The position numbers and the translations under genes are program-made. A DNA stretch of 39,179 nt from NCBI GenBank assembly GCA_902761035.1, contig CACWIW010000045.1, positions 1-39,179 of the forward strand. Reading direction: 5' to 3'. Shown piece by piece: positions 6,686 to 15,247 of this stretch. The notes below the pieces were generated by a model that did no database searches, was not told the origin of the DNA, and was given only the letters and a program-made list of their open reading frames with translations. Origin of the DNA: an uncultured bacterium (GTDB lineage: Bacteria; Verrucomicrobiota; Kiritimatiellia; RFP12; UBA1067). The stretch's first letter is position 1. The number at the start of each line of letters is the position of its first letter.

Positions 6686-9610
6686 TTATGGATTTTTCCC
6701 GCTCGTGGCAGCAAGGTAGTCCAGAAGCGAGCGGCGCAGTGCGCGCGCTTCGGGCAGGTCTTTCGCCGCTTCGAGATCGAGAGAGCAATAGAGAGCACGC
6801 CCCTTCCCGCGCCGCTTCTCCCAGATCACGCCGAGGTTCTGGTTACGCGTGATGTTGTCAATGCCGCGCACGATCACGTCCGCCTCCTTGTCGCCGTCCA
6901 GAACCACGTTCACGCCGTTGAAGATGAGCTCTCGCCACTGGTAGTCCGAATGGAACGACGTGGGGAAGCCGGCGAGCGCGGGATGCTCCCTCTTCACGAG
7001 CAGACCCAACGTGCCGGGCGCGATGACCTTCCTCTTCCGCGCGGGACCGTTGAACATCTCCCAGTTCCAGAAGTCAGTCGTGAAGAATCCCGGCACGGCA
7101 TTCTTCGGCGCCTTCGCCTTGTCGAGGATGCAGAGCGCGGTGCGCCCCTCCGCGAGCGCCTTGTCGGCGGATTCAAGGTCGCGTACGATCTCTACGCCTT
7201 CGGGCACCGTGGTATCGCATTCAGGATAGACCCAGATAGGATAGGAGTTGTGCACCTTGCCGTCCGCGAAAGACAGGCGGAGTTCAAACCACCCTGCATG
7301 CGTAAGGCGCGGCAACGCCACCTCAATCCTCCCGACGGACTTCACCTCGCCAACGCGAACGGGCGGAATGACTGTTTTCCCAGACGCCACGACCTTGCGC
7401 CGCTTAACAGGGGGAATCCCCGTTCTGCCGATTGGCACGATGCTCCATTCGAGCTCACCCGTTAGAACATCCTCCTGGCCGTAGTGCGCGATCTGGACGT
7501 CGGCAACGAATTTTTCACCGCTGACGTACGTGTACCGCGGGAAACGCGCAAGCAGGACCGTCGGCGAACACGACATGCGCCACCTCTCCGGTGTGATGAA
7601 GCCCTTGGACGCCATAAAGGCGTTCAGCACACCGACGAGAGCAGTCCCCTGCCCGGGAAAGTCCTGAAGGTCGAGGAGCTGGAAGCCGCCGAAGCCAGGG
7701 GTCCTGAACGCCTCCTCCATCTCCTCGCGGTAGTTGATCGCCATCAACCTTCCGGATGCGCGGCAGAAGTCCGCCGCATATTTTCCCAGTCCCGCCTTTT
7801 CAAGCCGCGCCTTGAATATCTCGAGGTTGATCGGCTTCAGAACGCCCGTGTACTTGGGAATCTCCGTGTAGTCGGGATATGCCTGGAACTGACCTGTCTC
7901 GTGTCCGACGACAGGGATCGGCGAATGGCGCACGGCGCTCGAGAAATCGCGCATCGTTCCGCCGCCCGGCAGCTGCACCGCGCCAAGCGGCGCGTTGCAG
8001 TGCGCATACGATCCGCGCGCGTTACCCTCCGCCCCGTCGCAGCTCCTGAACGTCGCCCAGAAGTCGTCCTCATCGCACAGCTGCGGGGCGTTCCAGTCAC
8101 CATTCGTCGCGATAGCGTAGAGCGGCCTCGGGTCGTGCGCACGCAGCGCGCGTATGATCTCCGCGCGCTCCTTCCTCCCGCCCCTGCACTCGTTACCGAG
8201 CGTGAACATCGCGAACGACGGATGGTTGCCGTAGGCGTCGATAATCCGCTTCGATTCGGCGAGGCAGTAGGCACGCAGTTTCGCGTCCCCAGCGAAATTC
8301 CCTCCGAACACGCCGAACTCCGGCAGCATGATGAATCCCGCCTCGTCGGCGGCCTCGAACGCGGCCTCGGGCGGACACCACGAGTGGAACCGCACGTGGT
8401 TGAGTCCGTACTCCTTGAGCGTCGCAAAGTACTTCCTCCACGGTTCCACCTCCATCGGCGCGGCGCCCGTGAGCGGCCACACGCACGCATCGTGCCGCCC
8501 GCGCAGAAACATTGGACGTCCGTTGAGCGTGAACTGCGTGCCCTTCGTGCGGAAGTCGCGAAGGCCGAACATCACCGTAGCCGACGCCTCACCCGCCTTG
8601 ACTGTGAGCTTGTGCAACACTGGATTGAACTCGCTCCACTTAGGAGAGTCCGGCCCCAACACCACAACGAACTCACCAGTCGACACCCCACACGGCACCA
8701 CATAAGCAAATGATTTCACTTGGCCAACTGGTGCCTCGCACATTGTCGGGGTGGCGGGCGTCTCGCACATTGTCGGGGTGGCGGGCGTCTCGCACATTGT
8801 CGGGGTGGCGGGCGTCTCGCACATTGTCGGGGTGGCGGGCGTCTCGCACATTGTCGGAGTGGCGGGCGTCTCGCCCGCAACTGGGACAACGGGCATCTTG
8901 CCCGTTGTCACGCCAACCCTCACCTCCCTCTCCCCCGCCCCGTCGTTCCTAAACACCACCTTCGCCGTTACCTTACCCTCGGCGGCCGACGGGAAAGTCT
9001 TCACCTGCACAATCGAAATCTCGCCGTATGCCCTCATCTCCATGCGTCCCATCACGCCGTTCCAGTTCGTCTGCGTGTCGTCGGAGGTCTGGTGTCCGGT
9101 GATGGGGACAGTCCCACGGCGGTTGTCGACGACGAGACGCAGTGTGTGGCGTCCCGGCGACGTTCCGCGCGGTAGCTCAATTACGGCGGGGGCGGCAAGC
9201 GTATCGCTGCGTCCGAAGCGCGTGCCGTCTATGTAGGCGTCAACCACTTTGGTTCGTTCAAGGAAAAGCTCTATGCGGCGGCTAGCCCACGCAACCGGTA
9301 TTTCAATTTCACGTTCATACGTCGCCTTCCCGACGTATGGGAACCGCCGCGTGGGGTGGCGCGTGAGCCGGTTCTGAACGGCTGCGTCATCGCGCATAGG
9401 GTCTATCTTCTCGACCGCGACGCCGCTGATGCGCCCATCGCCCTTCCGCGCGATGTCCGTAGTGGAGGGCAGCGCAATGGTGTCCGTGCAGTTTGCTACG
9501 TCGCCGAGCGCGAATCGCCAGCGGCCTGCCATGGATACGGCGTCTTCGCCTAAAGCCGCAGCAACCGCGCACGCAGCGCAGACGGGAAAGAGTAGTCTAG
9601 CTATTTTCAT
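6686..9610 (-). CDS. Secreted glycoside hydrolase family 2 enzyme
   Basis: A 974-residue retaining glycosidase with a signal peptide (MKIARLLFPVCAACAVAAALG), so it is exported. The GH2 order is visible. First comes an N-terminal sugar-binding jelly roll (FLERTKVVDAYIDGTRFG), then an immunoglobulin-like domain. The TIM barrel has NHVRFHSWCPPEAAFEAADE, the acid/base glutamate in TLGNECRGG (about 473) and the probable nucleophile in VVGHETGQF (about 570). Substrate is not readable; beta-galactosidase or beta-glucuronidase-like activity is possible. The Ig-like domain is interrupted at about 234-290 by tandem ETPATPTMC repeats. ATG 9610 is preferred over upstream codons because it starts the signal peptide and lies 7 bases after an extended -10 box. 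It may form one unit with the upstream SNF transporter and methyltransferase genes. Confidence 0.85.
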   Translation of the reverse strand: MKIARLLFPVCAACAVAAALGEDAVSMAGRWRFALGDVANCTDTIALPSTTDIARKGDGRISGVAVEKIDPMRDDAAVQNRLTRHPTRRFPYVGKATYEREIEIPVAWASRRIELFLERTKVVDAYIDGTRFGRSDTLAAPAVIELPRGTSPGRHTLRLVVDNRRGTVPITGHQTSDDTQTNWNGVMGRMEMRAYGEISIVQVKTFPSAAEGKVTAKVVFRNDGAGEREVRVGVTTGKMPVVPVAGETPATPTMCETPATPTMCETPATPTMCETPATPTMCETPATPTMCEAPVGQVKSFAYVVPCGVSTGEFVVVLGPDSPKWSEFNPVLHKLTVKAGEASATVMFGLRDFRTKGTQFTLNGRPMFLRGRHDACVWPLTGAAPMEVEPWRKYFATLKEYGLNHVRFHSWCPPEAAFEAADEAGFIMLPEFGVFGGNFAGDAKLRAYCLAESKRIIDAYGNHPSFAMFTLGNECRGGRKERAEIIRALRAHDPRPLYAIATNGDWNAPQLCDEDDFWATFRSCDGAEGNARGSYAHCNAPLGAVQLPGGGTMRDFSSAVRHSPIPVVGHETGQFQAYPDYTEIPKYTGVLKPINLEIFKARLEKAGLGKYAADFCRASGRLMAINYREEMEEAFRTPGFGGFQLLDLQDFPGQGTALVGVLNAFMASKGFITPERWRMSCSPTVLLARFPRYTYVSGEKFVADVQIAHYGQEDVLTGELEWSIVPIGRTGIPPVKRRKVVASGKTVIPPVRVGEVKSVGRIEVALPRLTHAGWFELRLSFADGKVHNSYPIWVYPECDTTVPEGVEIVRDLESADKALAEGRTALCILDKAKAPKNAVPGFFTTDFWNWEMFNGPARKRKVIAPGTLGLLVKREHPALAGFPTSFHSDYQWRELIFNGVNVVLDGDKEADVIVRGIDNITRNQNLGVIWEKRRGKGRALYCSLDLEAAKDLPEARALRRSLLDYLAATSGKNP
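8741..8908 (-). repeat. Five 27-bp tandem repeats plus two hairpins inside the GH2 gene
   Basis: Plus-strand units beginning CATTGTCGGGGTGGCGGGCG start at 8741, 8768, 8795, 8822 and 8849, an exact period of 27 bp. Each unit encodes nine residues (ETPATPTMC), so gain or loss of units keeps the frame. The array ends in two hairpins: GCGGGCG/CGCCCGC arms at 8862-8878 and CAACGGGCA/TGCCCGTTG arms with a TCT loop at 8888-8908. Confidence 0.9.
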
Positions 9611-9617
9611 GGGCGGC

Positions 9618-9626
9618 ATTGTACCA
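9618..9626 (-). promoter_or_regulatory. Extended -10 box just before the GH2 gene
   Basis: The minus strand reads TGGTACAAT, leaving only 7 bases to ATG 9610. No ribosome-binding site fits in between, so a leaderless mRNA is predicted. Confidence 0.6.
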
Positions 9627-9665
9627 TATTGCCGCCGAAAATGATACCGCAATTTCGGAGTCCGC

Positions 9666-11039
9666 CTACCGCATTCCACCAACGATGATTACAAGAAGGA
9701 TCACCGGCAACAGCCAGCGCATGTAGGGTTTCCATACGCCAGGTGGCTTCAACCCGTAGCCCATTCCAGCCTCTTGGCGGAATCCCTTCCAGCCAAAGCC
9801 GAACGGCCACGTGCAGAACACGCACGTCACAAGCGCGCCGAGCGGCAGCCAGAACTGGCTAAAGACGAAATCCTCCAAGTCTAGGACTTTCATGACGCCG
9901 CCTGGGAGACGAATGTCGCATCCGAGCGACACGGGCAGGGACAACACCGCGACAGCCGCCCCGACCAGCAGGGACGCCCGTCCGCGTTTCCAACGGAGTT
10001 CGTCCATCAGCCCGCCGATCAAGCACTCGAACACGGCAACGATCGTTGTAAGCGCCGCAAGCGAGAGGAACAGGAAGAACACCGCTCCCCACAGCCGTCC
10101 GCCGCCCATGTGCGCGAACACCTCCGGTAGCGCGATGAAGATGAGGCCCGGACCCGCCGTCACGTCAACCCCGAACGCCGCGCACGCGGGAAACACCACG
10201 AGTCCCGCGAGGAACGCAACGCATGTGTCGATAACCGTGATCCACAGCGACTCCGTGACTAGCGAATGCTCTCGTCCCACGTAGCTGCCGAAGATTGTCA
10301 TGCAGCCCACGCCGACGGACAACGTGAAGAACGCCTGACCCATCGCGTCGAAGCATGTGCGGAAGGGATGCTCGATAAGCGGGGTCCAGTTCGGCGCAAG
10401 GTAGAATTCAACTCCCTTCATCGCGCCTGGCAGCGACAGCGCCTTCACTGCCAGCACACCCAGAAGCGCGAGAAGCGAGAGCATCATCCACTTTGTCACG
10501 CGCTCGACGCCACGTTGTACGCCGGCGAGACACACTCCCGCCGCCACCACCACGGCAAGAAGCATGTACGCCGTACATGTGGCGGGATCGGAGAGCAGCC
10601 CGTCGAACGCGGCCTTCGCGCCCGCTCCAGTGAACGCCGAACCATGCGTCGCGAACCCTGCAGTATACCTCATCAGCCAGCCACCAACCGACGTGTAGTA
10701 CGCCATCAGCAACAGGTTGCCGCCGAACACGATACATCCGAGCACGTACCAGAACTTCCGCGTCCGCTCAGGCGCAAGTGCGCGCATCGCACCGGATATG
10801 CCCTTCCGCGCCGCGCGTCCAACGGCGAGTTCAGCCGTGAGCAGGGGAAAGCCCAAGAGAGCAAGGAACACGAGATAAACAAGCACGAACGCGGCACCGC
10901 CGTTACGTCCCACGATGAACGGGAAGCGCCATACGTTCCCTAGCCCCACGGCGCACCCGGCCGCCACCATGAGGAACCCAAGACGCGACTTAAGTCCCTC
11001 GCGTCCCGCCGACCCAGTCTCGCACGCGCCCGACGACAT
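9666..11039 (-). CDS. Sodium:neurotransmitter symporter family transporter
   Basis: A 457-residue inner-membrane transporter of the SNF (LeuT/SLC6) family, which uses the sodium gradient to import amino acids or related compounds. The diagnostic first helix FLMVAAGCAVGLGNVWRFPF is at about residues 22-41, followed by NGGAAFVLVYLVFLALLGFP and many more hydrophobic segments. The central GQAFFTLSVGVGCM matches the family's TM6 region. Its ATG overlaps the stop of the upstream methyltransferase gene by one base (TGATG at 11041-11037), so the two are co-translated. The substrate cannot be told from sequence alone. Confidence 0.9.
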   Translation of the reverse strand: MSSGACETGSAGREGLKSRLGFLMVAAGCAVGLGNVWRFPFIVGRNGGAAFVLVYLVFLALLGFPLLTAELAVGRAARKGISGAMRALAPERTRKFWYVLGCIVFGGNLLLMAYYTSVGGWLMRYTAGFATHGSAFTGAGAKAAFDGLLSDPATCTAYMLLAVVVAAGVCLAGVQRGVERVTKWMMLSLLALLGVLAVKALSLPGAMKGVEFYLAPNWTPLIEHPFRTCFDAMGQAFFTLSVGVGCMTIFGSYVGREHSLVTESLWITVIDTCVAFLAGLVVFPACAAFGVDVTAGPGLIFIALPEVFAHMGGGRLWGAVFFLFLSLAALTTIVAVFECLIGGLMDELRWKRGRASLLVGAAVAVLSLPVSLGCDIRLPGGVMKVLDLEDFVFSQFWLPLGALVTCVFCTWPFGFGWKGFRQEAGMGYGLKPPGVWKPYMRWLLPVILLVIIVGGMR

Positions 11040-12274
11040 CAGCCAAACCTCTTCAGAAACGGATCAAGGCGTGCGGCAAGACGAGTCTCAAGCCAAGGCG
11101 TGACATGCCAGTAGTCACGCAGATTCAGGTAGTCGCTCACTGCCCCGGCCTGGCCGCTCCGCGCGCCAGTCTCAGCGCGAAGCAGTATGTTGCGCGCCGT
11201 AGCGTCCGGAGAGACGAACTCCACCACCTGCGTGCGGTAGCCGAGGATGCGCAGGATCATCGCGCGGAAGGAGTCCGTGAGGATGTCGCACAGCCGCTCG
11301 CGCAGGATGCCATGGCGAAGTACGCCAGCGAACGCGGCGTCGGACTGCGGGCCGATCGTCTTCTGCAGCTCGTGCTGACAGTACGGCGCGCTCACGATGT
11401 AGCGGCTGCCCCATTCCACACCGCGCGCGAGAGCCTCGTCCGTGGCCGTGTCGCAGGCATGGAGCGAGATCACCATGTCGACACGCGGATTGGGCGTCAC
11501 CTGCTGGATGTCGAACGTCGAAAGATCCGCCGCCGCGAACGTTACCTTGTCGGCGACGTCCAGCTGCTGCGACATCTTCCGCGCGGCGGCGACCACATCC
11601 TCGCGCCGATCCACGCCGATCACGCGCACTGCGGGGAACTTCATCACCTGCGTGAGGAAGAAATAAAGCGCAAGCGTAAGGTACGCCTTCCCGCACCCGC
11701 AGTCCACCACGGTGAACTCTTCCCCATTCCCCGTTCCCCGTTCCCCTCCAACCACGTCCTCGACCACCTTGAGGAACTCGTTCACCTGGTCGTACTTGCC
11801 GCGCATCGAGGCGCGCACGCGTCCTTCGCCGTCGGAGAGGCCGATCACGCGAAGGAGCGCGGACGAGTCGAAGGTCGTAAGCGGTAGCTTCTTCACGCGG
11901 TCGTGCGGCTGCACCTTTGCGACGCGCTCCATCTCGGCGGAGCGCGACACATGTACGTGTCCCTTCCGCGTCACGCGCACGTGCAGGTCGCCGGACGCCG
12001 TCATGAGGTGCAGGTCGCGCGCACCCTTCTGCGCGATGATCTCCTCGAGACCGTCAGCCGCGCCGGCCGCGTCGAAGTTCTTCACGCGGACCTGTCCCTC
12101 GTCGTTCATCTCGGCCTGGTAGCGCGTTTCGCCGCCGATCAGCACGGGACGCAGCGAGATGCGGAAAGACTTGCCGTTCCGGCGCACGGACTGCACTAGC
12201 TTCATGAAGCCGTCGCCCATCACGCGGGCGCGGATCTCGTCGGCCAAGGACTTGTCGAGTTCAAATTTCTCCAT
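11039..12274 (-). CDS. SAM-dependent methyltransferase (Methyltransf_32/METTL25-like)
   Basis: A 411-residue protein with a class I methyltransferase domain in its second half. The SAM-binding loop is VVDCGCGKAYLTLAL, followed by RVIGVDRRED (acidic end of beta-2) and VDMVISLHACDTATDEAL, then APYCQHEL. The CGCGK and HACDTATD blocks match the METTL25-like family; the target (RNA or protein) is unknown. The N-terminal 150 residues are probably substrate-binding. Just before the SAM loop, GGERGTGNGEE is encoded by a short GGGGAAC-type tandem repeat, in frame. ATG 12274 lies 7 bases after an extended -10 box, so the mRNA may be leaderless. It is first gene of a unit with the SNF transporter. Confidence 0.8.
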   Translation of the reverse strand: MEKFELDKSLADEIRARVMGDGFMKLVQSVRRNGKSFRISLRPVLIGGETRYQAEMNDEGQVRVKNFDAAGAADGLEEIIAQKGARDLHLMTASGDLHVRVTRKGHVHVSRSAEMERVAKVQPHDRVKKLPLTTFDSSALLRVIGLSDGEGRVRASMRGKYDQVNEFLKVVEDVVGGERGTGNGEEFTVVDCGCGKAYLTLALYFFLTQVMKFPAVRVIGVDRREDVVAAARKMSQQLDVADKVTFAAADLSTFDIQQVTPNPRVDMVISLHACDTATDEALARGVEWGSRYIVSAPYCQHELQKTIGPQSDAAFAGVLRHGILRERLCDILTDSFRAMILRILGYRTQVVEFVSPDATARNILLRAETGARSGQAGAVSDYLNLRDYWHVTPWLETRLAARLDPFLKRFG

Positions 12275-12281
12275 GGCGTAT

Positions 12282-12290
12282 AGTTTACCA
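12282..12290 (-). promoter_or_regulatory. Extended -10 box before the methyltransferase gene
   Basis: The minus strand reads TGG then TAAACT, ending 7 bases before ATG 12274. It is the same form as the boxes at 2549-2557 and 627-635. Confidence 0.5.
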
Positions 12291-12637
12291 TAATACCCCC
12301 ATCCCCGCCACTATAGTGTCTGCCCAGTGGGGCGAGCCCTCCGGTGTCACGAATCACGGAAAGTGATTGGAAGCTCTTCCTTGACGGATTTTGCGATGCC
12401 GTTATATCACGGTTCGGGCTGGCCTTATATTTCTGCGACTCTGCGTGAGATTACGGCGCGGAACGAAAAGACGTAAAACCCTCGCAAGTGCGGGCACGAC
12501 GAGTTCCCTATATATAAGGTCGCGCGCGCGAAGGAGAATATGCTCCCCATTCCTCTCCCAAGCGCATTGACATGTCCGTTTAGTCCCATGTACCTTGGGG
12601 TATAACGCAAAAGTCTAGGCCCCTAGTATACTCCTAG

Positions 12638-12654
12638 TGTGTCATTTTGACACA
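12638..12654. repeat. Palindrome TGTGTCA-TTT-TGACACA
   Basis: Perfect 7-bp arms around TTT. The same core recurs, extended to 12-bp arms, at 12785-12811. The two copies bracket the iteron-like array, so they look like paired binding sites for one dimeric protein. Confidence 0.75.
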
Positions 12655-12671
12655 GTTGGCACACTTTAATG

Positions 12672-12761
12672 GTGCGCACCGTCGAAGGTTTTGGTGCGCA
12701 CCATTTGATGCTTTGCTGCGCACCATTTCATGCTCCGATGCGCACCAAAGCAAAATCCGCT
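12672..12761 (+). repeat. Iteron-like array with exact 22-bp period
   Basis: The 8-mer TGCGCACC starts at 12674, 12696, 12718 and 12740, always 22 bp apart, and a degenerate fifth (TGCAAACC) starts at 12762. Intervening bases are partly conserved (ATTTGATGCTTTGC and ATTTCATGCTCCGA). The first two copies are the perfect palindrome GGTGCGCACC. A separate single copy with the same flanks is at about 13548-13577. Regular spacing near two helical turns is typical of plasmid or phage replication iterons and of operator arrays. No Rep gene is visible nearby. Confidence 0.75.
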
Positions 12762-12784
12762 GCAAACCGGCCTTTTCCCATGAG

Positions 12785-12811
12785 TTGAGTGTGTCAAAAT
12801 GACACACTCAA
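12785..12811. repeat. 12-bp-arm palindrome
   Basis: Arms TTGAGTGTGTCA and TGACACACTCAA around AAA, with no mismatch. It contains the core of the 12638-12654 palindrome. Confidence 0.85.
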
Positions 12812-13096
12812 TTGAAAGTCCAATCGCGCGCGTTGCATTCGCTGTTGGGAGTTTCGGAGGCATGAAGTGATCTTGAGCCTAGACCAGAGCGGGGGTTGGT
12901 GGCTGCTGGGAGGGTACATGACCCCTGTCTTTTGCGTGAGCTCATCATACGAAGCTGCTTTTATGATATTCGGCGATAATCTGCTCATTTTATCAGTTTC
13001 AGCTTTTCATGGATTCACATTCGTTTCACATTGGATTCACCATGAGTTCACCATGGATTCACAATTGCATGTTTTGCCTTTTCTACATTGTACTAG

Positions 13097-13213
13097 TTGC
13101 AAAACCACTGCGATTGCGGACGCGACGGGGCGCACCCCTCCCCAAATGCGCCTCTCGCACAATGCTTGTACAGTTTCGGGAAGGCCGCACCCTGTCGCGG
13201 CCAGGTTTTGCAA
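13097..13213. repeat. 117-bp imperfect inverted repeat
   Basis: Outer arms TTGCAAAACC (13097-13106) and GGTTTTGCAA (13204-13213) match exactly. Inside them CGCGACGGGG pairs with CCCTGTCGCG with one wobble. This could be a small non-autonomous element (MITE) or a folded RNA. No flanking target duplication was evident. Confidence 0.6.
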
Positions 13214-13412
13214 TTGGCTCGAACTGCAAGACTCCCACTCTGCCGACTGTCTTTCCACTACCTCGTAGGGAGGTCAAACCGGCTTTGTAGCCCGCTGCCT
13301 ACGCTTCACGTAGGAATGAACATGAGGATAACTTAATTGCTTTCGCTATTGGCCATCACTCAAAAATTACTTGAATACCCCACTAAGTATTGTTCACAAA
13401 TCTCAATTGTCA

Positions 13413-13502
13413 CAATTGTTCACAAATCACAAATATCAATTTCGAAGACGAGGAGCCTCACCTATTTGTATTGGTGGCAATGGTGGCATTTGTGAACAAT
13501 TG
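13413..13502. repeat. 15-bp perfect inverted repeat about 60 bp apart
   Basis: CAATTGTTCACAAAT at 13413-13427 is exactly complementary to 13488-13502. A further direct copy of TTGTTCACAAATC lies at 13390-13402. Between the arms are TTGGTGGCAATGGTGGC-like imperfect repeats. Confidence 0.65.
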
Positions 13503-13578
13503 AAATTTTTGAATAATCGCAATCGTGCCGACAAGTGTGCAATCGCTATGGTTTTGGTGCGCACCATTTATTGCTTTG

Positions 13579-13605
13579 GAGAAAACAGGTCTGACCTGTT
13601 TTCTC
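13579..13605. repeat. 27-bp near-continuous palindrome
   Basis: Arms GAGAAAACAGGTC and GACCTGTTTTCTC with a single-base centre. The following bases are not a T-tract, so a terminator is unlikely. An operator or the remnant of a mobile-element end fits better. Confidence 0.8.
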
Positions 13606-13749
13606 GGAACGCGGTTTGGGGAAAATGAGGCTCGTCCCACCTCGGCTCGCCCAGAGGGCTCGCCCCACCTCGCGACATCTCCCGTTGTTGACCGAGCCAC
13701 CATGACATGGAGATTTTTACAGACTGGAGTTCCACGGGACGACGGCTTA

Positions 13750-13758
13750 TGATATACT
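13750..13758 (+). promoter_or_regulatory. Extended -10 box of the beta-barrel protein gene
   Basis: TGA then TATACT, 6 bases before ATG 13765. No ribosome-binding site fits, so the mRNA is predicted to be leaderless. Confidence 0.6.
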
Positions 13759-13764
13759 ATCTGC

Positions 13765-15219
13765 ATGAAAATCATCCTTGCGACAGCTACCGCCGCGTTA
13801 GCATGCGCCGCGGCAGCGGGAACGAACGACGTGCCCGTCATCGACGAGCCCGTCGATTCCGCGTTCCAGACCTCCTTCGGAGCCGACCTTCGCATCCGCG
13901 AAGAGATCATGCACAACGTGCCGGGCCTGCCCGGCGCGCCGGGCGCCATGATGCCGCGCGCCTACAAAAAGAACATCAACCACCTGCGCGTCCGCCCGCG
14001 CGTGTACGGGCAGTTCGACTACGAGGAGTTCACCCTGTACGGACGCCTCGTGAACGAGTTCCGCGAGCACTTCATCGAGAACGGCGTGAAGCGCAAGCGC
14101 CGCGCGTACAACTTCCCCGACGAGGTGGCGCTGGACAACCTCTGGTTCCAGGGCAAGGGGCTCTTCGACGGCTTCCTCGACTTCCGCATCGGACGCCAGG
14201 ACCTCTTCGACGGCCTCCACTCCACGCTCGGCCTCGACCGCATCATGATCGACGGAGCGCCCTTCGTGGGTTCGCGCAGCTGCTATGCGGACATGCTCCG
14301 CTTCACGCTGCACCCCACCGAGACCTCGAAGCTCGACGCCTTCGCGCTCTACGACAACGGACGCAACAACTACCGCTACGGCAACCGTCTCTCGCGAGGA
14401 CGGCCCATGAACGCCATTCACCCCGCCGATTCGCCGGAGATGGACGAATGGGGCGGCGGTCTCGTCTGGAACGACGACCTCTTCGAGAAGCGCCTCCCCT
14501 ACCAGCTCTTCGTCGTCCACAAGCACGCGGAGGACTACCACACCGCATCCGGCGCGCGCATGCCCGACAAGCAGATCACCACCTTCGGCGTACACGTGAT
14601 GCCGCAGATCACGGAGAACGTCTCCCTCGACCTCGAAGGCGCGAAGCAGTTCGGCACGAAGTCCAGCGACGTCCAGGCCGGAGGTTGGATGGGCTACGCG
14701 GCAATCGACTTCCACAAGCACGTGACCTCGCCCGACCAGATCCGCCCCTACACGCGTCTGAGCGCCTACTACCTCTCCGGCGACAAGCACCGCACGGGCG
14801 CGCATGACAATGACACCGCCTGGGACCCGATGTGGGCGCGCGCGCCTATGGACTCGGAAATGTTCCAGTACGGCACGCTCTATGGCCTCGGCTACTGGAG
14901 TAACATGACCTACCCGAAGCTGACCGTGGGCGCCGACATCGGCAAGCTCCACCGCGTCTCTGCCTACTCGGGCCCGATGTTCGCGGCGGTGCAGGACCAT
15001 CTCGGCCACGCCGACGGCTCCGGCGACAGCATGTACAAGGGCTGGCTCACGGCCGCGCGGTACGACTTCCCGCTGCGAATCGCCCCCAAGGGCGCTACGG
15101 GCTTCGACCGCTTCACCGTCTTCGGCCACGTGGTTGCGGAGGTATTCAACCCTGGCGACTACTACGATTCGTCACGTCCGGCATACTTCATCCGCTGGGA
15201 GCTGATCTTCAAGTTCTGA
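13765..15219 (+). CDS. Outer-membrane beta-barrel protein, alginate-export-like
   Basis: A 484-residue exported protein: signal peptide MKIILATATAALACAAAAG, then alternating-hydrophobic strands rich in Tyr, Trp, Phe, Asp and Gly, ending ELIFKF with the C-terminal phenylalanine used for outer-membrane insertion. Segments such as LRVRPRVYGQFDYEEFTLYGRLVNEF, FRIGRQDLF and LDAFALYDNGRN resemble the alginate-export/porin barrel family, in which an early arginine-rich strand and a G-R-Q-x-L motif are common. Probably a channel for an acidic sugar or another small anion; substrate is inference. It stands alone between the repeat-rich stretch and the GxxExxY unit. Confidence 0.75.
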   Translation: MKIILATATAALACAAAAGTNDVPVIDEPVDSAFQTSFGADLRIREEIMHNVPGLPGAPGAMMPRAYKKNINHLRVRPRVYGQFDYEEFTLYGRLVNEFREHFIENGVKRKRRAYNFPDEVALDNLWFQGKGLFDGFLDFRIGRQDLFDGLHSTLGLDRIMIDGAPFVGSRSCYADMLRFTLHPTETSKLDAFALYDNGRNNYRYGNRLSRGRPMNAIHPADSPEMDEWGGGLVWNDDLFEKRLPYQLFVVHKHAEDYHTASGARMPDKQITTFGVHVMPQITENVSLDLEGAKQFGTKSSDVQAGGWMGYAAIDFHKHVTSPDQIRPYTRLSAYYLSGDKHRTGAHDNDTAWDPMWARAPMDSEMFQYGTLYGLGYWSNMTYPKLTVGADIGKLHRVSAYSGPMFAAVQDHLGHADGSGDSMYKGWLTAARYDFPLRIAPKGATGFDRFTVFGHVVAEVFNPGDYYDSSRPAYFIRWELIFKF

Positions 15220-15247
15220 TTTTTGCGCTCTCCCCACCTAGATTGTC

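Larger units (their letters stand above)
12291..13750. other. 1.46-kb repeat-rich stretch with no convincing gene
   Basis: Frames of up to 133 codons occur but have no ribosome-binding site, family resemblance or coding-like composition. Composition is lower in GC than the flanks. The stretch holds an iteron-like array, several perfect palindromes and long inverted repeats (listed separately). It also has repeated GATTCACA and TTCACCATG words at about 13008-13068 and hairpins of a GGGCGAGCC type near 12330 and 13640. Possible explanations are a graveyard of small mobile elements, a replication or partition site, or structured RNA. Confidence 0.7.

Noticed and set aside
9611..9682. Longer N-terminus for the GH2 enzyme
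   Set aside because: It would place 24 unrelated residues before a clear signal peptide and run through the -10 box.
12867..13268. 133-codon plus-strand frame in the repeat-rich stretch
   Set aside because: No ribosome-binding site or family resemblance, and it runs through repeats and inverted repeats.
13579..13605. Rho-independent terminator
   Set aside because: The palindrome is not followed by a T-tract on either strand and no gene ends nearby.
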